A stretch of 64,000 bases of DNA from Chrysemys picta bellii. Taxonomy: Eukaryota; Chordata; Testudines; Emydidae. Below the pieces are notes generated by a model. That model had not been told where the DNA came from, searched no databases, and saw only the letters and a list, made by a program, of their open reading frames with translations. The DNA lies in contig NC_088798.1 of assembly GCF_011386835.1 (NCBI RefSeq), forward strand, positions 8,184,001 through 8,248,000, read 5' to 3'. Positions 1-11,446 of this stretch are shown here, piece after piece (positions within the stretch are counted from its first letter, which is position 1; every line of letters begins with the position of its first letter). Made by a program: the position numbers and the translations under genes.

Positions 1-2559
1 CTAGCAGGAGGCACAGTGCCACAATAGCAGGTAGATGAAACAGGGGGAAGAGTTTGTCAAGAATTTAAGGGGGGGGGGGGGAAGAGAAAGAAAGAATTAA
101 ATAGAAAAAGGGCTTGGGGGGTAATTACAAGACAGGTATTTTTAATGCTTGCTGGCGGACGCCCCAACTCTTGTATTTAAATGGCTTTTTTAATTAAAAA
201 ACAGCAGGCTCTGAATGCTAATCTTTCTTAGCAGAAAGCTCCTGATGCTTCGCATGTTTCAGAAAGACTAAATCAATCAGGGAGAAGGCTAACTCCATCT
301 TGCATCTTTGTAACGTTTTGTTTCAGAACGGCCCAAAGTTTCTAAGCCTAAACCTGGGGCAATCCACACACACCCCTACAGAAATAGTAGGAAATGCTTA
401 AGTACTAAAGCAGTGAAATTCACAAAAATGCCCTGTGGTGTTTTTAGCTTCATTTTCTCTAGATCTGATCTGTCTTTTCTTGTTACTTCAAAATGTTTTT
501 CTAGCTAAAAATATCAATGGAGGGCTGCCAGGTTTAAATGTGCAGTCAGTTTGAGCCCCTAAGTTTGGAGTAGGGAATATTCCAATTGCTCCACTTTTTT
601 GCCTATGTAAATTATTTAACTTGCAGATCAGAAAGCAATGTTGTATGACACACTTGGGTTTTCCTTGGAATCTCAGCAGACACTTGAACAAAAAAAAAAA
701 AAGAGGTGGCAGAAAGTAACAGTCATGTCAACCATGTAGTACAAAAATAAATTGTTAGCAATTTTTTATGAACTGAGGCTTCCCAAATGTAAAGCAATTT
801 AGCACCATTTCAGTTCACGGTCTCTGTGGGTAAAGAGATTTAAAATGAAAATTCAACTTCATTCTATTCTGTGTCAAGAATTGTGTGTCACTTTGGTTCT
901 CTCTTACTGTATATTTCTATACAACATTGGAGACACGACTGCATCAGGTTACGGTACCAGAAGAGACTGCAGCCAGAAAAACAGAACATGAAAAACTCAG
1001 AGTATTGAAAATATTAAAAGGCTTTTATAATCTTGTACTAGTTGAACTCAAATGAATCGTATCTATATTTCCTTTTCTCGGGCCTGGGGATCCGGTGATT
1101 GATTTCAATGAGAGCAGGATCAGGCCCTTATTTCTGAGATGAGAGAAGATGAAATGAGATTCTCTACAGCATCTCCCTTGCAGGATTTGCATGAATGGTG
1201 ATATTCATGCCTGCAGGTGTACAAGGAACAATGGCTCACAAGCACAGCAAAGCCCCTTTCTTAGGCAAAGCAAGATTTTGACTCACCTCAGAGCTGGTGC
1301 CTATGGAACACAAATGTCCCGTTCAGGGCTCAGCTGTGGTATCTGCAGGCTACAGTAAACAGTGAAACCAGACTCCGGGTGCGGCAGCATTAGGGGACAC
1401 ACTAAATAATTAAGAATATTCCAGTGTATGGAAAGAAATTAGCAGATACAATGGGGATGGCTAAGAATAACGTTACTTCCCTTACTTGTAATTTTGTGTC
1501 CTCTGAATGGGAATCTTCTGCCCTGGTGGGCTTGGAACCTTGGCATTAGGTAGCCTCAACTCACCCCTCCCCGGTGCAGTCTGCCTTCCTGCTTCCTCTA
1601 GAGCACACCTGGGCAACTGCACTCATGTTGCTCCCAGCCTTCTGCCCCCAAGCTCAGAGGCAGAGGTTTCCCCAGCAGCTCCCTTTCCTCAGACGTGTTT
1701 GCTATCTTCTCCCTCACCCTTCAGCTTGGTCTCCATCTGGCCGGGCTTGGAGGCACATTTTGAGGAAGGCTGAAGACTCCCCTGGCCTAATGAGAGATCC
1801 CTAACTCCCCAAGTGGTTGAGTGGGACCCAGCAGATGAGACAAAAGAGTTCCCACTCCTCACACATTGACAATCCCCCATCATCCCCCATTGTGGTACAT
1901 GAGGCAGCAGAACACTGTGGAGAAATTATATATAGATATAAAAAAATGATACAGTCTCCACAGGCCTGTGCTGCCTCACGAACCACAATTTGATCTTAGA
2001 AAAGGCAGGTGTGGATTAGAATCCACTGAGGTTCCCCACTAGACAAGATCACTCAAAAAGCCACTGTTATTACTTACTTTGTGAGATCTTCCCCCACGCC
2101 TCAATTCCACAAGTCTGATGTCATCACGTTAAAAACACTCAGTAAGAATTGTCATTGGTGGAAGCCACACAAAAGTTACTGAGGATACTGCTCAACCTTG
2201 GAAACTGGATGTGCCTGCTCCAGGGTGGGTATGTTTTTTGAATCCAAGTCAGCCTTCAATGGTGCCAAGATGGGGGAAAGCCCCAGCGAGCCTCATGGCA
2301 AATTCTATGCAATATTAATTTTGCAGTAAGTAGATTTCTCATTAGTGAGAGAACACAAAACTACTTTGAAAATAAATGTTTTCTTTCCTTTCTAATTTTG
2401 TTTCATGACCTATGGTATAAGCCTTGGGTAAATTACAAGATAAGCAAACATTCAGACTTTTAAATAAACCTTTGTAGGCCACAAAAAGTTTGAGCGCACA
2501 GGCATATTAGATTAACCAAGCAAAACCAGATGTGTGTGACTGAATATGAACAACAATAG
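1..2559. other. Unique non-coding DNA
   Basis: I see no gene or clear transposable element here. A poly-G run lies near 70-81 and a poly-A run near 690-702. Around 1085-1130 is a short stretch of a dispersed amniote motif (ATTGATTTCAATG followed by AGCAGGATCAGGCCC). Open frames at 1507-1773 and 1574-1804 have no recognisable domain. Confidence 0.5.
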
Positions 2560-2830
2560 TGAGAAAGCAATAGAAAATGCTGATAATAGGCTCTCCGATA
2601 GCATCTTTCAGCCAAGGAACTCCAAGTCTTTCACAAACATTAATTACTTTAGCCTCCCAACACTGAGATAACTAGTTATCACCCCCATTTTATAGGCAGA
2701 GAAATGAGTGCCTAGAGGGACGACATGCCTAAATTCACTTATGTCAGTGGCAAAGTCCAAACTAGAATTAGATAATCTAGTTCTCAGACCTGTATTTCAA
2801 CCACAAGACTGTCCTTTATTCCTTATCTAT
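2560..2830. repeat. MIR/L2-like ancient SINE fragment
   Basis: The stretch has the order typical of MIR-type repeats: a size or position statement near 2600, CACCCCCATTTTATAGGCAGA near 2680, then GAAATGAGTGCCTAGAGGGACGAC and a degenerate region resembling the B-box side. Similarity is judged by eye, and divergence is high as expected of an old element. Confidence 0.5.
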
Positions 2831-5379
2831 TAGGTTTATGGTGTCTACTGTACTTCTCCATTTCTTCATTCCCTCCATACCAGTGCAGATCATGCTAATG
2901 CAAAAAGGCATGTCACACTGAAATACACCCGCTCCTCTTGTCACCAAGGAGTTAAATTTACTGTTCAGTTGTCTAATAGGTCACAAGAAAGACTGGATTA
3001 AAGTTCATCTCCTGTCCGAATTCCAAGCAGCTTTTCATTGTTAATCTAGCCACTGAATAGGCCAACGTTATAGCTATATCAGAGAGGCTTTCTAGTTTGA
3101 TTTGCTGTATCTATCGAACAACAACATGTGGCTCAAACAAGGTTGAGCAGCTTGCCGTCCACCTGTTTCTCAAGTGCAACGAAGCAGAAGAAAGCTTCTC
3201 TGACAATTTGAAAAGGAACTACCCCCAATTTAGAAGGAAATGATTGTGCACAGTCCAACCTGATGCCACTTAAACTACATCAGAGAGCAATCCTCCATCA
3301 CTTAGCGTTCCGTGTCTGTCAATCTTCCGATTTAAAATGATTTTAGGTAAAGTAGCAGCACAGCCACTATTCTGTATAAAATGGTTCTATTGAAAAATGT
3401 TTTATCTGTTACTCACGTCATTATCACAAAAAATCTTTGAGAGTAAAAGATGATTTTTTTTAAAAAAGACAGAGGATACATTTGGCAAATACATGCCTTC
3501 AGGTGTTCAGGAATCCGAGATTCCTCTTGGGAAACATACAGAACTAGTTCTATATTATGGAAGGAAATACCCATTTATTTATACCTGGCCTGACCTTGAC
3601 TGGCGATCAATGTAGTCTAGGAGATTTCCAAGGCGCCTATCAATGTGATATCTAAAGCGCTGAGTAAACATTATCAGGAGTAATATTTAGTTAATATTAA
3701 TTTATTAAACTCTAGCTCTTTCCAGGAGAGAATGCCCTTCTTGGCTGGATTTCAGCCCTTCTCTACCTGTTCTCTGGTCTAGAACTGCTTCAGGCCCAAC
3801 CCTTGGATAAAGCTTTTTCTTATAGCACTTCAGATACATACAAGTGTGGCTCTGCCGCGTGGTCCCTCGAGTCTCCTGGAGTACACGTCTGTACTCTGTG
3901 CCTCCTGCACTCCAGAAGACACCTACAAAAGCACATGGCATGACCACACTTGTATCTGTGAAGTCCCAATGAAGTCAATGAAAACTCAGGTCCCAATACA
4001 TTTTGAAGAATATAAAGACTATCTTGGTTGGAGCAGCCCCAAAAGGAAGACATGAGTGGATGTAGACCGCAGCAGGCAAGGAAAGGGCACAAACTATTCA
4101 TACGCCTAATAGTAATGGACGAAGCCAGACTCCTGGATGGTTAAATGTTGTACTGTCCCCTGCGATGCAGGATTCAAGAGGATGACGTGTGCAAAAGAGT
4201 ATGTGTTTGTAAATACATTTCCACAGGCCCACACCTACAAGGCCAAAGCATTGGACAGTATGTATCTCTTTATTGTAGCTGTACACAATATCACTAAGAA
4301 AAGCCAGATTCTCCGCTAACCTCAGTTTTCACTGAGCACAGCAGAGAGAGCGCGAGGCCGGTCAGGAACACATACAGCTTCCCAGTTCTCTGCCCTACCA
4401 CTTGCTCTGGTGCAGGTTCAAGTGCCCCGGAGGCTGCTCTAATTTGCACCAGCTGGCAATGGTCCAGAAAGGACTGCCCGTCAGCTCGTAATACGTCGGA
4501 CACCATGCCAGTCCTCCTCACCCCTTCCTACCCGAGTACATCCCCTTTCCTGGGAACACAGGAAGGGAGATGCAGGAGTTAGCTGGAGTTTCATGCCTGT
4601 TGGGGGAGCCCCAGCAGGGGAGATACTGATCCTCTGGCACGGCGTTTTGCCTTGGATTTCAGTAGTGGTCTATTCCTCTGGGTATATATTGTGCATCCTA
4701 CTGGGCAGAAAGGGCAGGCCCCAGAGTCATGGAACTACATAGAGCTGGAGCAGCAGGTGTTCTGCAACTCCCGGTGGACCGTGTGAGGGCATCAGACAAC
4801 GTTACCACTTCCTTTGATTCTTACCAACAGAACTAGTCTGATGGAGTGCTGCAAAAACTCCAGAGGCCCTGAATGCTAATCCAGTTTGCATTGTTTTGTA
4901 TTTTAAAAGGCCTCAGCATCCACTCTACCAAGACTTAAGAGCATCCACTATGTTTTAAGTGGGTGTTGTGCTTCCCTGATTGTTTCTTTGTGGATTCACC
5001 TTTAATAAAAGGTTTTATCTGTATGCTTTGTTTTCTCAGAGGTTCAGCAGCAACCAGCATTCAGAACCTGTCAGTTCAGCAACATTCCCACGACAGCACT
5101 GTGTTCCTTATGCTGTGCTGAGGCATCCATGCAAATGAGCTGAGCCCTCAAGGGTTTTTCCTCTCCTTCTATATTTATTTTAAAAGGACAGAATCACAAA
5201 ACCCACATACAAGATAGAGGCCCATAGGCATACAGTCATTTTTGCATTCAAGAGGTTTTAAAATACCACACACGTCACCAAGATGGACTTGATCTGAAAA
5301 TCAGTTTCTCACACACACACAAGTCCACGGCGTTCACAGGTGCAGAACGGAGAGCAGGATCTAGTCCTCCCTGTTTATT
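2831..5379. other. Unique non-coding DNA with one small inverted repeat
   Basis: No gene is recognised. An imperfect inverted repeat pairs about 3826-3849 (ACTTCAGATACATACAAGTG) with about 3942-3963 (CACACTTGTATCTGTGAAGT) across a spacer of about 95 bp. The 4320-4760 part is more GC-rich, but I see no exon or CpG island that I could defend. Confidence 0.4.
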
Positions 5380-5560
5380 TTGCTCTTATTTGGTGCCTTT
5401 CATCCAAAAAATCTTAAAGCGTTCTTCAAATGTTAATCAGCCTGCCTGTGAGATAGGGGCATCGTTTGTAAGACTGGGAAATGAAGCATAGGAGGGGGGA
5501 TGTGAATTGAACAAGATGACTGAGCAAGTGAGTGCTAGGGGTCAGAGGATGGAATCTCTC
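5380..5560. repeat. MIR/L2-like fragment
   Basis: It resembles the MIR layout: a 'cell count' segment (CTTAAAGCGTTCTTCAAATG), then GAGATAGGGGCATCGTTTG, a decayed GGGAAATGAAGCATAGG and the downstream AGTGCTAGGGGTCAGAGGATGG. It is strongly diverged, so the exact family is uncertain. Confidence 0.4.
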
Positions 5561-6382
5561 TGTTGGACTTCCTGAAAAACAGTTCCACGTCTTCTCCTTT
5601 GTTGAGTCCCACTCCGACAACCTCTGATGCCTCTTTGCCACATTGGACTCCCTCAAGCCCTCTCCCCCTTTGCCTCTGCCCAGGATCTTGCCAACTTTTG
5701 CAAGTAGGAGATACGCAGGAGCAGACATCAGCTTCCTTCAGCTCTTTCCTCCCTCCACTCTACATCCCCCAAGGACTTTTCCTCTTCTACCTCAGTCATC
5801 ACCCCCGAGACAACTCAATCTCCATTTTCAACCTCTCCACCTCAGCCCCGAGGCACATCTTCACGGGTGCTGAAATCCAGACGTTTTTGGAGCTTGCAAA
5901 CCATCCAAACAAACTGTTTTTCTTATGACTTATAACTTTCTTTCCAGATACCACAACATGCAGCAGAACCTGTAACTGACTTGCAATTGTCTCTCTCCAG
6001 ACAACCCATATCCTGCATCTGGGGGTTAGGCTAACCCTATGGTTCTATATGCTCCACCCACACTCACTCCCTCTCTTTGGGTTCTTTTGATGTCCTCTTG
6101 TACCTGGATGAAAATTATCAGTTGCACTGTCAAGAAAAGCCAAACTATTTTCTGACTAATGAGAAACAGTGAAAAGGCCTTGATAGATTCAAGGAATTCC
6201 TCGCAGCAGCTGAAAGTGGTTATCACTGTAGACCTATCTTTTCCCAGTTCATTTCAGATCATCAGCACTTGCAAGGAACCCATTCCCATACTGCACAATA
6301 AAGAATCGAAGACTCAAAACAAAATGCCCCAAACTTGGCATCACTTGGCCAAATTCCCCCCATAGACACAGTTTAACTGATT
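5561..6382. other. Pyrimidine-rich non-coding DNA
   Basis: The + strand from 5561 to about 5900 is C/T-rich, which leaves frames open by composition (121 aa at 5563-5928). It may be the decayed coding part of an L2-type LINE, but I cannot show a diagnostic motif. The rest is unremarkable. Confidence 0.35.
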
Positions 6383-6390
6383 TACTACAC

Positions 6391-6610
6391 CAGGGGTTTT
6401 CAGACTTTTGTACTGGTGACCCCTTTCACGCAGCAAGCCTCTGAGTGTGACCCCCCCTTATACATTAAAAATACTTTTAAATATATTTAACACCATTATA
6501 AATGCTGGCGGCAAAGCAGGGTTTGGGGTGGAGGCTGACGGCTTGCAGCCCCCCATGTAATAACCTTGTGACCCCCTGAGGGGTCCCGACCCCCAGTTTG
6601 AGAACCCCTG
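6391..6610. mobile_element. hAT-type MITE, 220 bp
   Basis: Ends are CAGGGGTTTTCAGAC and GTTTGAGAACCCCTG, an imperfect terminal inverted repeat of about 16 bp. A perfect 8-bp target duplication, TACTACAC, flanks it at 6383-6390 and 6611-6618. CAG...CTG ends with an 8-bp duplication are the hAT signature. There is no coding capacity, so it was moved by a transposase supplied elsewhere. Confidence 0.9.
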
Positions 6611-6618
6611 TACTACAC

Positions 6619-7474
6619 TGACTGATGAGTTGATTAACTTTAATTTTTCCACCTAATTCACACGGTCTCTCTTCCTTTGACACATAGGATAGAATTATCA
6701 CTATCTTTTTATTTGCCTGCTAGCCCTATTTACTTATATATTAGGGATATAATATCAACATACGACATTATAATATATTCTATATGACAGTAAAGAAGAT
6801 TCTCAGAATTCTATTAAATTCTCAAAGGCACTGGGAGCGTGGAAAGACATACCCAGATTTCCGCCAAGAAATCAAAGTGCCATATCCTAGCTCTTTTCCA
6901 ATTTGACCCACCCTCTAAATGAGTGCAAATGAAAGCAGCAAAAGCACCATTACTTCTGGCTCATATTCTGATGGTATTCCTGGGCCACTCTACTCAGATA
7001 TGAGCCCAAGTAAAGTGGGCAGTGGAGTACGCCTAGGAGCATATGCAGATTGGAGGAGGTAAGTGGTCAACCGGAGAAGCAATATCTTCATCCCTAAGCT
7101 CTTCCTCAAAAACGTATAACTGGCCAGAAGGGTGTGAACACATGGGATCAGGGTGCAATGCATCAGGAGTTCCCAATTAGCACCACAGGCTTTTCAGGCA
7201 TGTATACATGTCGCCTTAAACCACCGATCATACCACTATTCCTCTCTAAACTGGTATCAATATTAGTACCTGGCATAGCTGGAAGCTTCAAAGAGGTGCC
7301 CTAGAAAAATTAGATCAATATCACACCCCTCTATAAAACCTCTTCTGACTCCTAGGTATTTTGTCAAGCTAGTTTTATTTGAAAAATAAGCCTATTAACT
7401 GGCTTTCCCAGGGCTTCCCCCCTCATTTCTTACAGAAAAAGTGTGGGGAAGCTGCAGAAATACAGATATATTGG
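6619..7474. other. Unique non-coding DNA
   Basis: AT-rich sequence with no recognised gene or repeat. A TATA-rich tract lies near 6735-6785. Confidence 0.4.
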
Positions 7475-7625
7475 AGGGGGCGGTCATAGATTTTAAGTCC
7501 AGAAGGGACTATTAGATCATCTAGTCTGACCTGTAACCCAGATAATAGAATTTCACCCAGTTACCTCTGTACTGAGCCCAAGATATTCTACAGCCGGACC
7601 TTTTCCCTGTGGTCATAGGTCATAT
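7475..7625 (-). mobile_element. CR1 LINE 3'-end fragment, antisense
   Basis: The + strand reads GGTCATAGATTTTAAGTCCAG, AAGGGACTATTAGATCATCTAG and TCTGACCTGTAACCC. This is the reverse complement of the well-known CR1 3' untranslated end. Only about 150 bp remain, a typical 5'-truncated copy. Confidence 0.75.
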
Positions 7626-7657
7626 TTATTGCCAAATGTGACACACACTAATATCTG

Positions 7658-7743
7658 GTTTCAGAGTAGCAGCCGTGTTAGTCTGTATCCGCAAAAAGAA
7701 ATTTGTTAGTCTCTAAGGTGCCACAAGTACTCCTGTTCTTTTT
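7658..7743. mobile_element. Short SINE with internal inversion
   Basis: The first 43 bp are the SINE head in + orientation (GGTTTCAGAGTAGCAGCCGTG up to GCAAAAAGAA). The remainder, from about 7701, is the following SINE segment in reverse complement, ending CTCCTGTTCTTTTT. A 13-bp target duplication, ACACTAATATCTG, flanks it at 7645-7657 and 7744-7756, so both parts arrived together. The uninverted family member at 48543-48672 confirms the normal order. Confidence 0.85.
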
Positions 7744-7756
7744 ACACTAATATCTG

Positions 7757-8762
7757 TCCACTTATCCTGATGATAAAGTCTAACTGCAGCGCTGTGCAGC
7801 ACTGCTCCTGCCTCCTTGTACTGACTCAAGCCGCTTTTCATCTTCTCCTGCTGCTGCTGTCAGATTCAGGAAAGGCGGATCAGCGTGGAAGTCATGGTGA
7901 GGGGAGAACAATATCATCAGTTGCCTATCAAGTCACATGGATCTTCAGTTTAATCAAACACACCTCTAGAGGCCGGGATGTCATTAAACCCATGGTGGAT
8001 CTTGTAAAAGGGGCCACTAGAGTTACAAGGAGAATAAGGCAGAAAGAGCCTTCACAGAGAAATGGCCAGTGGGTCTGTGACAAAGAACAATTACTGTAAG
8101 GTTTTGGCGTGTGACAACACATTCAAAAAAAATCAAAGCAGCTTTCAGAACTGAACCTTACCCCCCTTCCCAGACCAGAGTTCAATTTCTTTTTTTTTTT
8201 TTAAATAATGGGAGCCTGTCCTCACCAAAATCGTACCTATAAGTCAGGCAGTTATATAAGTAACTGACTTGCTATTTGCCCATGCAACTACTCAGTTTGT
8301 GCATGCAATCATGGTCATTGCACATGCAATTGCATGCCTAACTTGGTTGGAAATCAGACCCTAAGTGTTCAAAATAGCTCTATGCCAGTTTTATTCAGTA
8401 TTCGCATCAGGAACAGGAAATCAGGCTATTTAAATACCTCAGGCCAAGTTGTGGCATTCAGCCCCCACGTGTGGGTTGGTGGGGAAATGCGCTGGCCTGG
8501 GGTACTTTGGGAAGGATTTGTGGCTCAACGCGCTAACACCCCTCCTCAGGCAGCCCAGTACACACAGACCACAGCATCCTTTGGGATGGCACAGCCTGCT
8601 CCAACCAGCGCAGCTGTCTGCTGCTCGAGCCGCTGTGGGAAGGGTGAGGAGGAGCCATGACCCGTCTCCTCCTCCCTGGGGTCCCACACATCTCCAGGCA
8701 GGGACTGTTCTCTTGTACAGGCGGGGCAAGGAGGAAGGGATCCTTGTATGTTCTTGGCCCCA
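7757..8762. other. Unique non-coding DNA
   Basis: No gene recognised. A 109-aa frame at 7770-8099 and frames near 8334-8660 lack family motifs. A poly-T run lies near 8191-8202. GC content rises from 8450 towards the MITE at 8771. Confidence 0.4.
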
Positions 8763-8770
8763 CCCACCCC

Positions 8771-9009
8771 CAGGGCTGGCTCCAGGCACCAGTGAAGTAA
8801 GCAGGTGCCTGGGGCGGCCAATAGAAAGGGGCGGCAGTCCATCCGTTGTTGGGGCGTCACATCCAGGTGTGCGGCGGCAATTCAACAGCGGGTCCTTCAG
8901 TCCTTCGCTTCGTCTTCGGCGGCCGCTCAATCGGGTTTCTCTTTCTTTTCTTTCCCCCCGCCCCCCTTCGCCACCGCTTGGGGTGGCAAAAAAGCTGGAG
9001 CCGGCCCTG
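8771..9009. mobile_element. hAT-type MITE, 239 bp
   Basis: Ends are CAGGGCTGGCTCCAGG and its near inverse GCTGGAGCCGGCCCTG. Flanks are CCCACCCC (8763-8770) and CCCACGCC (9010-9017), a 7-of-8 target duplication. The interior is GC-rich, and this keeps long overlapping frames open on both strands (191 and 216 aa). I read those frames as composition artefacts. Confidence 0.85.
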
Positions 9010-9404
9010 CCCACGCCATACCTGCATCACAGCCTGTCACAATCTAACCCTTCCTTTGTTCGGTGTATAAGCAGAGGAAGGTTCTCTGCCAGCTTTTGAA
9101 AACAGCTCACAGCAGCTGGACCGGAGATCTCCAAGAGCTAGATTGATAGAGAGAGTTAGGCACCTAACTGAACTTTAGACACCTAAGTGCAGAGCCTCAA
9201 AAACTTCTCCTCAGCTGTTGCCTAACCCCTAATTCCTACGTTTCCACCGATAAATCCCCCCGGTGCCTAAAAATCTGCCATTCAGCACAGGCACTTCAGC
9301 CCCAGTTCACACCGCAGCCTCAGCAGAATGCACAAGCTAGGCACTGCCTGGCCTATTTCAGCTGAGGGGCCCCATGCAGTATGCATGCTCAGTCCCAGGG
9401 ATTT

Positions 9405-9465
9405 GAGCAGGGGTCCCCACATCCAGGGAAATGACCTAACCACCGAGCTAGAGAGTCATTCTTAC
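9405..9465 (-). repeat. tRNA-like module (antisense)
   Basis: Read on the minus strand, it shows an A-box-like CTAGCTCGGTGGTTAG and, about 30 bp on, a B-box-like GCTCAAATCCC. It is a degenerate tRNA-derived unit, not a functional tRNA. Confidence 0.5.
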
Positions 9466-9540
9466 TGTTTCCCTGGCCCACTGACTGCTCAATTATTTAC
9501 ACAAAGTAGAGAAGCTTCAATGGGGTAAAGCGAGACACAC

Positions 9541-9607
9541 ATCCCACAGCTCAGTGGTTAGAGCACTCTGCGGAGAGGCAGGAGATGTGGGTTCGAATCC
9601 ATGCTCC
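9541..9607 (+). repeat. tRNA-like module with intact A and B boxes
   Basis: An A-box-like AGCTCAGTGGTTAG (9548-9561) and a perfect consensus B box GGTTCGAATCC (9590-9600) are spaced as in a tRNA gene. The D stem GCTC/GAGC is intact. The anticodon loop appears to be 6 nt, the T stem has mismatches, and the 5' and 3' acceptor strands do not pair. It is a tRNA-derived repeat or pseudogene, though the internal Pol III promoter could still be recognised. Confidence 0.65.
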
Positions 9608-9619
9608 GCATCCGGGGGG

Positions 9620-9685
9620 GGAGGGGAATTGATCCTATGCCTCCCACATCCTGGATAAGTGGTCTAACCTCTGGGCTAAGAGTAA
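9620..9685 (-). repeat. tRNA-like module facing the previous one
   Basis: On the minus strand it reads CTTAGCCCAGAGGTTAGACC (A-box side), then GGATCAATTCC (B-box side). It lies tail to tail with the + strand module at 9541-9607, so the two B boxes face each other about 25 bp apart. Confidence 0.5.
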
Positions 9686-10240
9686 AGGGAGGGAGTGGGG
9701 AAGAGCCGCATCCCCTCCTTCTTCAAAGCACCTAACGGCAGCCGAGGTCTGACAGCAGTGAATCCCACGCGGAAACAGGGTGCTGGAACTATTTTTATAA
9801 CAGCGGTGCTGAGAGCCGTTGAGCCAAAACTGTAAACGCTGCATATAAAAAAGAGAGAGACCACTTCAAGCCCGGGGGTACGGTGGCACACCCCTAGTTC
9901 CAACACCTATGGACAGCTTAGGTCGCATTCCTCGCCTTAGTATTTCCTCCTGGTTAGCTTAGGCAGCTCCACACTCCGTGGGCTGGCTCAATATGCTCCG
10001 TTCTTACCTACCCCTGCCTTGTGTGGAGAGCCTGGGTGCGTAACACAGGGTGACGTTCCATCAGGCACCAGGGCACCTAAAGTCAGCCTCAGCGTTGAAA
10101 TGCCTAAAACCTGTTGTGGCTCTGGGCTCAACTGTACAATTTTCCTAATGCCACACTGTTCATCCCGGTGCGCATAAGCCCTTTGAGCATAAACCAGATT
10201 GCGCCCACTAAGGTAAGTTTAGGAACAAAATCCCCCGTTT

Positions 10241-11440
10241 ATTTCTTGCATTGAATCAGGCCTTCTATGACTTATTACAAACCAATATTAAAATGTTCCA
10301 TTTAAAATGATCTTATTTTTCATCAGCAAAGCTTATTTATAACCAAAACAAATTCTTCTAGAACATTTCTTGTATTTAGGATAATTTAATGTTCTTCTAT
10401 TCATGATGGAAGGCAGCAAACGAATAAATTCCACATCACTTTACTTAAATATTTTAGGGCAAATCTTGAGCGATATGTTTTCATTTAGCTGAAAGCAACT
10501 TAATAGCAGCCTTTTCCTCTGCCACACTTAAAAAAAAAAAAAAAGTTTCTTTTTATTGCTCGTTAAAATAAATGGCATTTTTAATAAAGAGTGTCCCCAT
10601 AACATATATGATTTGGTCACATTATGAAATAAATGTCATGTGAGATTATACATTTCAAAGCAGACAGTTTATGTTGTTTTAGTTATTAAATTCAATCACT
10701 TTTACTTCCTTTTTTTCCCTGGAGGCAGGTATGGCTTTGATTAAAATGTGACCCCCCCCAAAAGTAAAATAAAGTGAGTATTTTCATTTTTTAATGTGTA
10801 TCTGCTTTCCCATAGGAAGTTAAACCAAAAAAAAAAACCCCAAAAAAACCGATCATCGTTTCCAACGGTAGAATTAAAATTTGTTTTTCTTTTGACTGAC
10901 ATTTTATTCCCAAGCGTAACATGCTACACTAATATGCTGTAGGGAACGCTAATTAGGTGTTACATTTTTAATCTGTAAAAGGGGCGTGGTAGAGGAGGAA
11001 CATTATTATAGTGAACTTTCTTCTACAGTCAAACCAATACAAGTCTATGCTGCATTACACTATTCTCAACTAGCACTTGCTAATCAACTGGTTTAATACC
11101 AGGCTAGCCTGGGGAGAAGGCTTCAAGATCTCCTGCCACCATGAAAGACACTTAGTCACATGGCCTGAAAAAAATCCCTCCTCCCCCAACTATTTTTGAT
11201 TTCCCTGAGGAGCTGGGCAAACAGTTGTAAAATCTCAATGTGTGAAGTGGAGGAATTGACATAGCTTGGATCTTTCCTAATTCCTCTTTAAAGGACCAGA
11301 TCTGAAGTTATTGATAGACTGTCATTTACTTCAATGGACACTGGATCAGGCCCTAACAGAGATGGGGATCCTGAAGGGTCTTGTTTTTATCCCTGCACCA
11401 CACTTCCTCATGACCTCTTGTTCTTGCTCTATTGTGAGGG
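10241..11440. other. AT-rich unique DNA
   Basis: No gene or obvious transposable element. Poly-A tracts lie near 10530-10545 and 10827-10850. The 10260-10520 part looks like ordinary complex sequence and could be conserved non-coding DNA, which cannot be judged from one genome. Confidence 0.4.
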
Positions 11441-11446
11441 AGTGTG

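Larger units (their letters stand above)
9125..10240. repeat. Composite dispersed repeat with tRNA-like modules
   Basis: About 1.1 kb whose flanks carry repeated CACCTAA/CCTAAGTG motifs (9160-9200 and 10075-10115). Its centre carries three tRNA-like units, one on + and two on -. A related copy occupies 38880-39500: both share a TAGAGAGTCATTCT-like segment followed by CTGGCCCA and an ATTATTTA(C/T)ACAAA block. I take it as a non-autonomous repeat family. Ends are approximate and no target duplication was found. Confidence 0.55.

Noticed and set aside
8439..9099. Overlapping 191-aa and 216-aa frames
   Set aside because: They run antisense to each other across a GC-rich MITE with clear ends, and no domain is visible.
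9541..9607. A functional tRNA gene
   Set aside because: The A and B boxes are good, but the acceptor strands do not pair, the T stem has mismatches, the anticodon loop length is wrong, and no T-run terminator follows closely.
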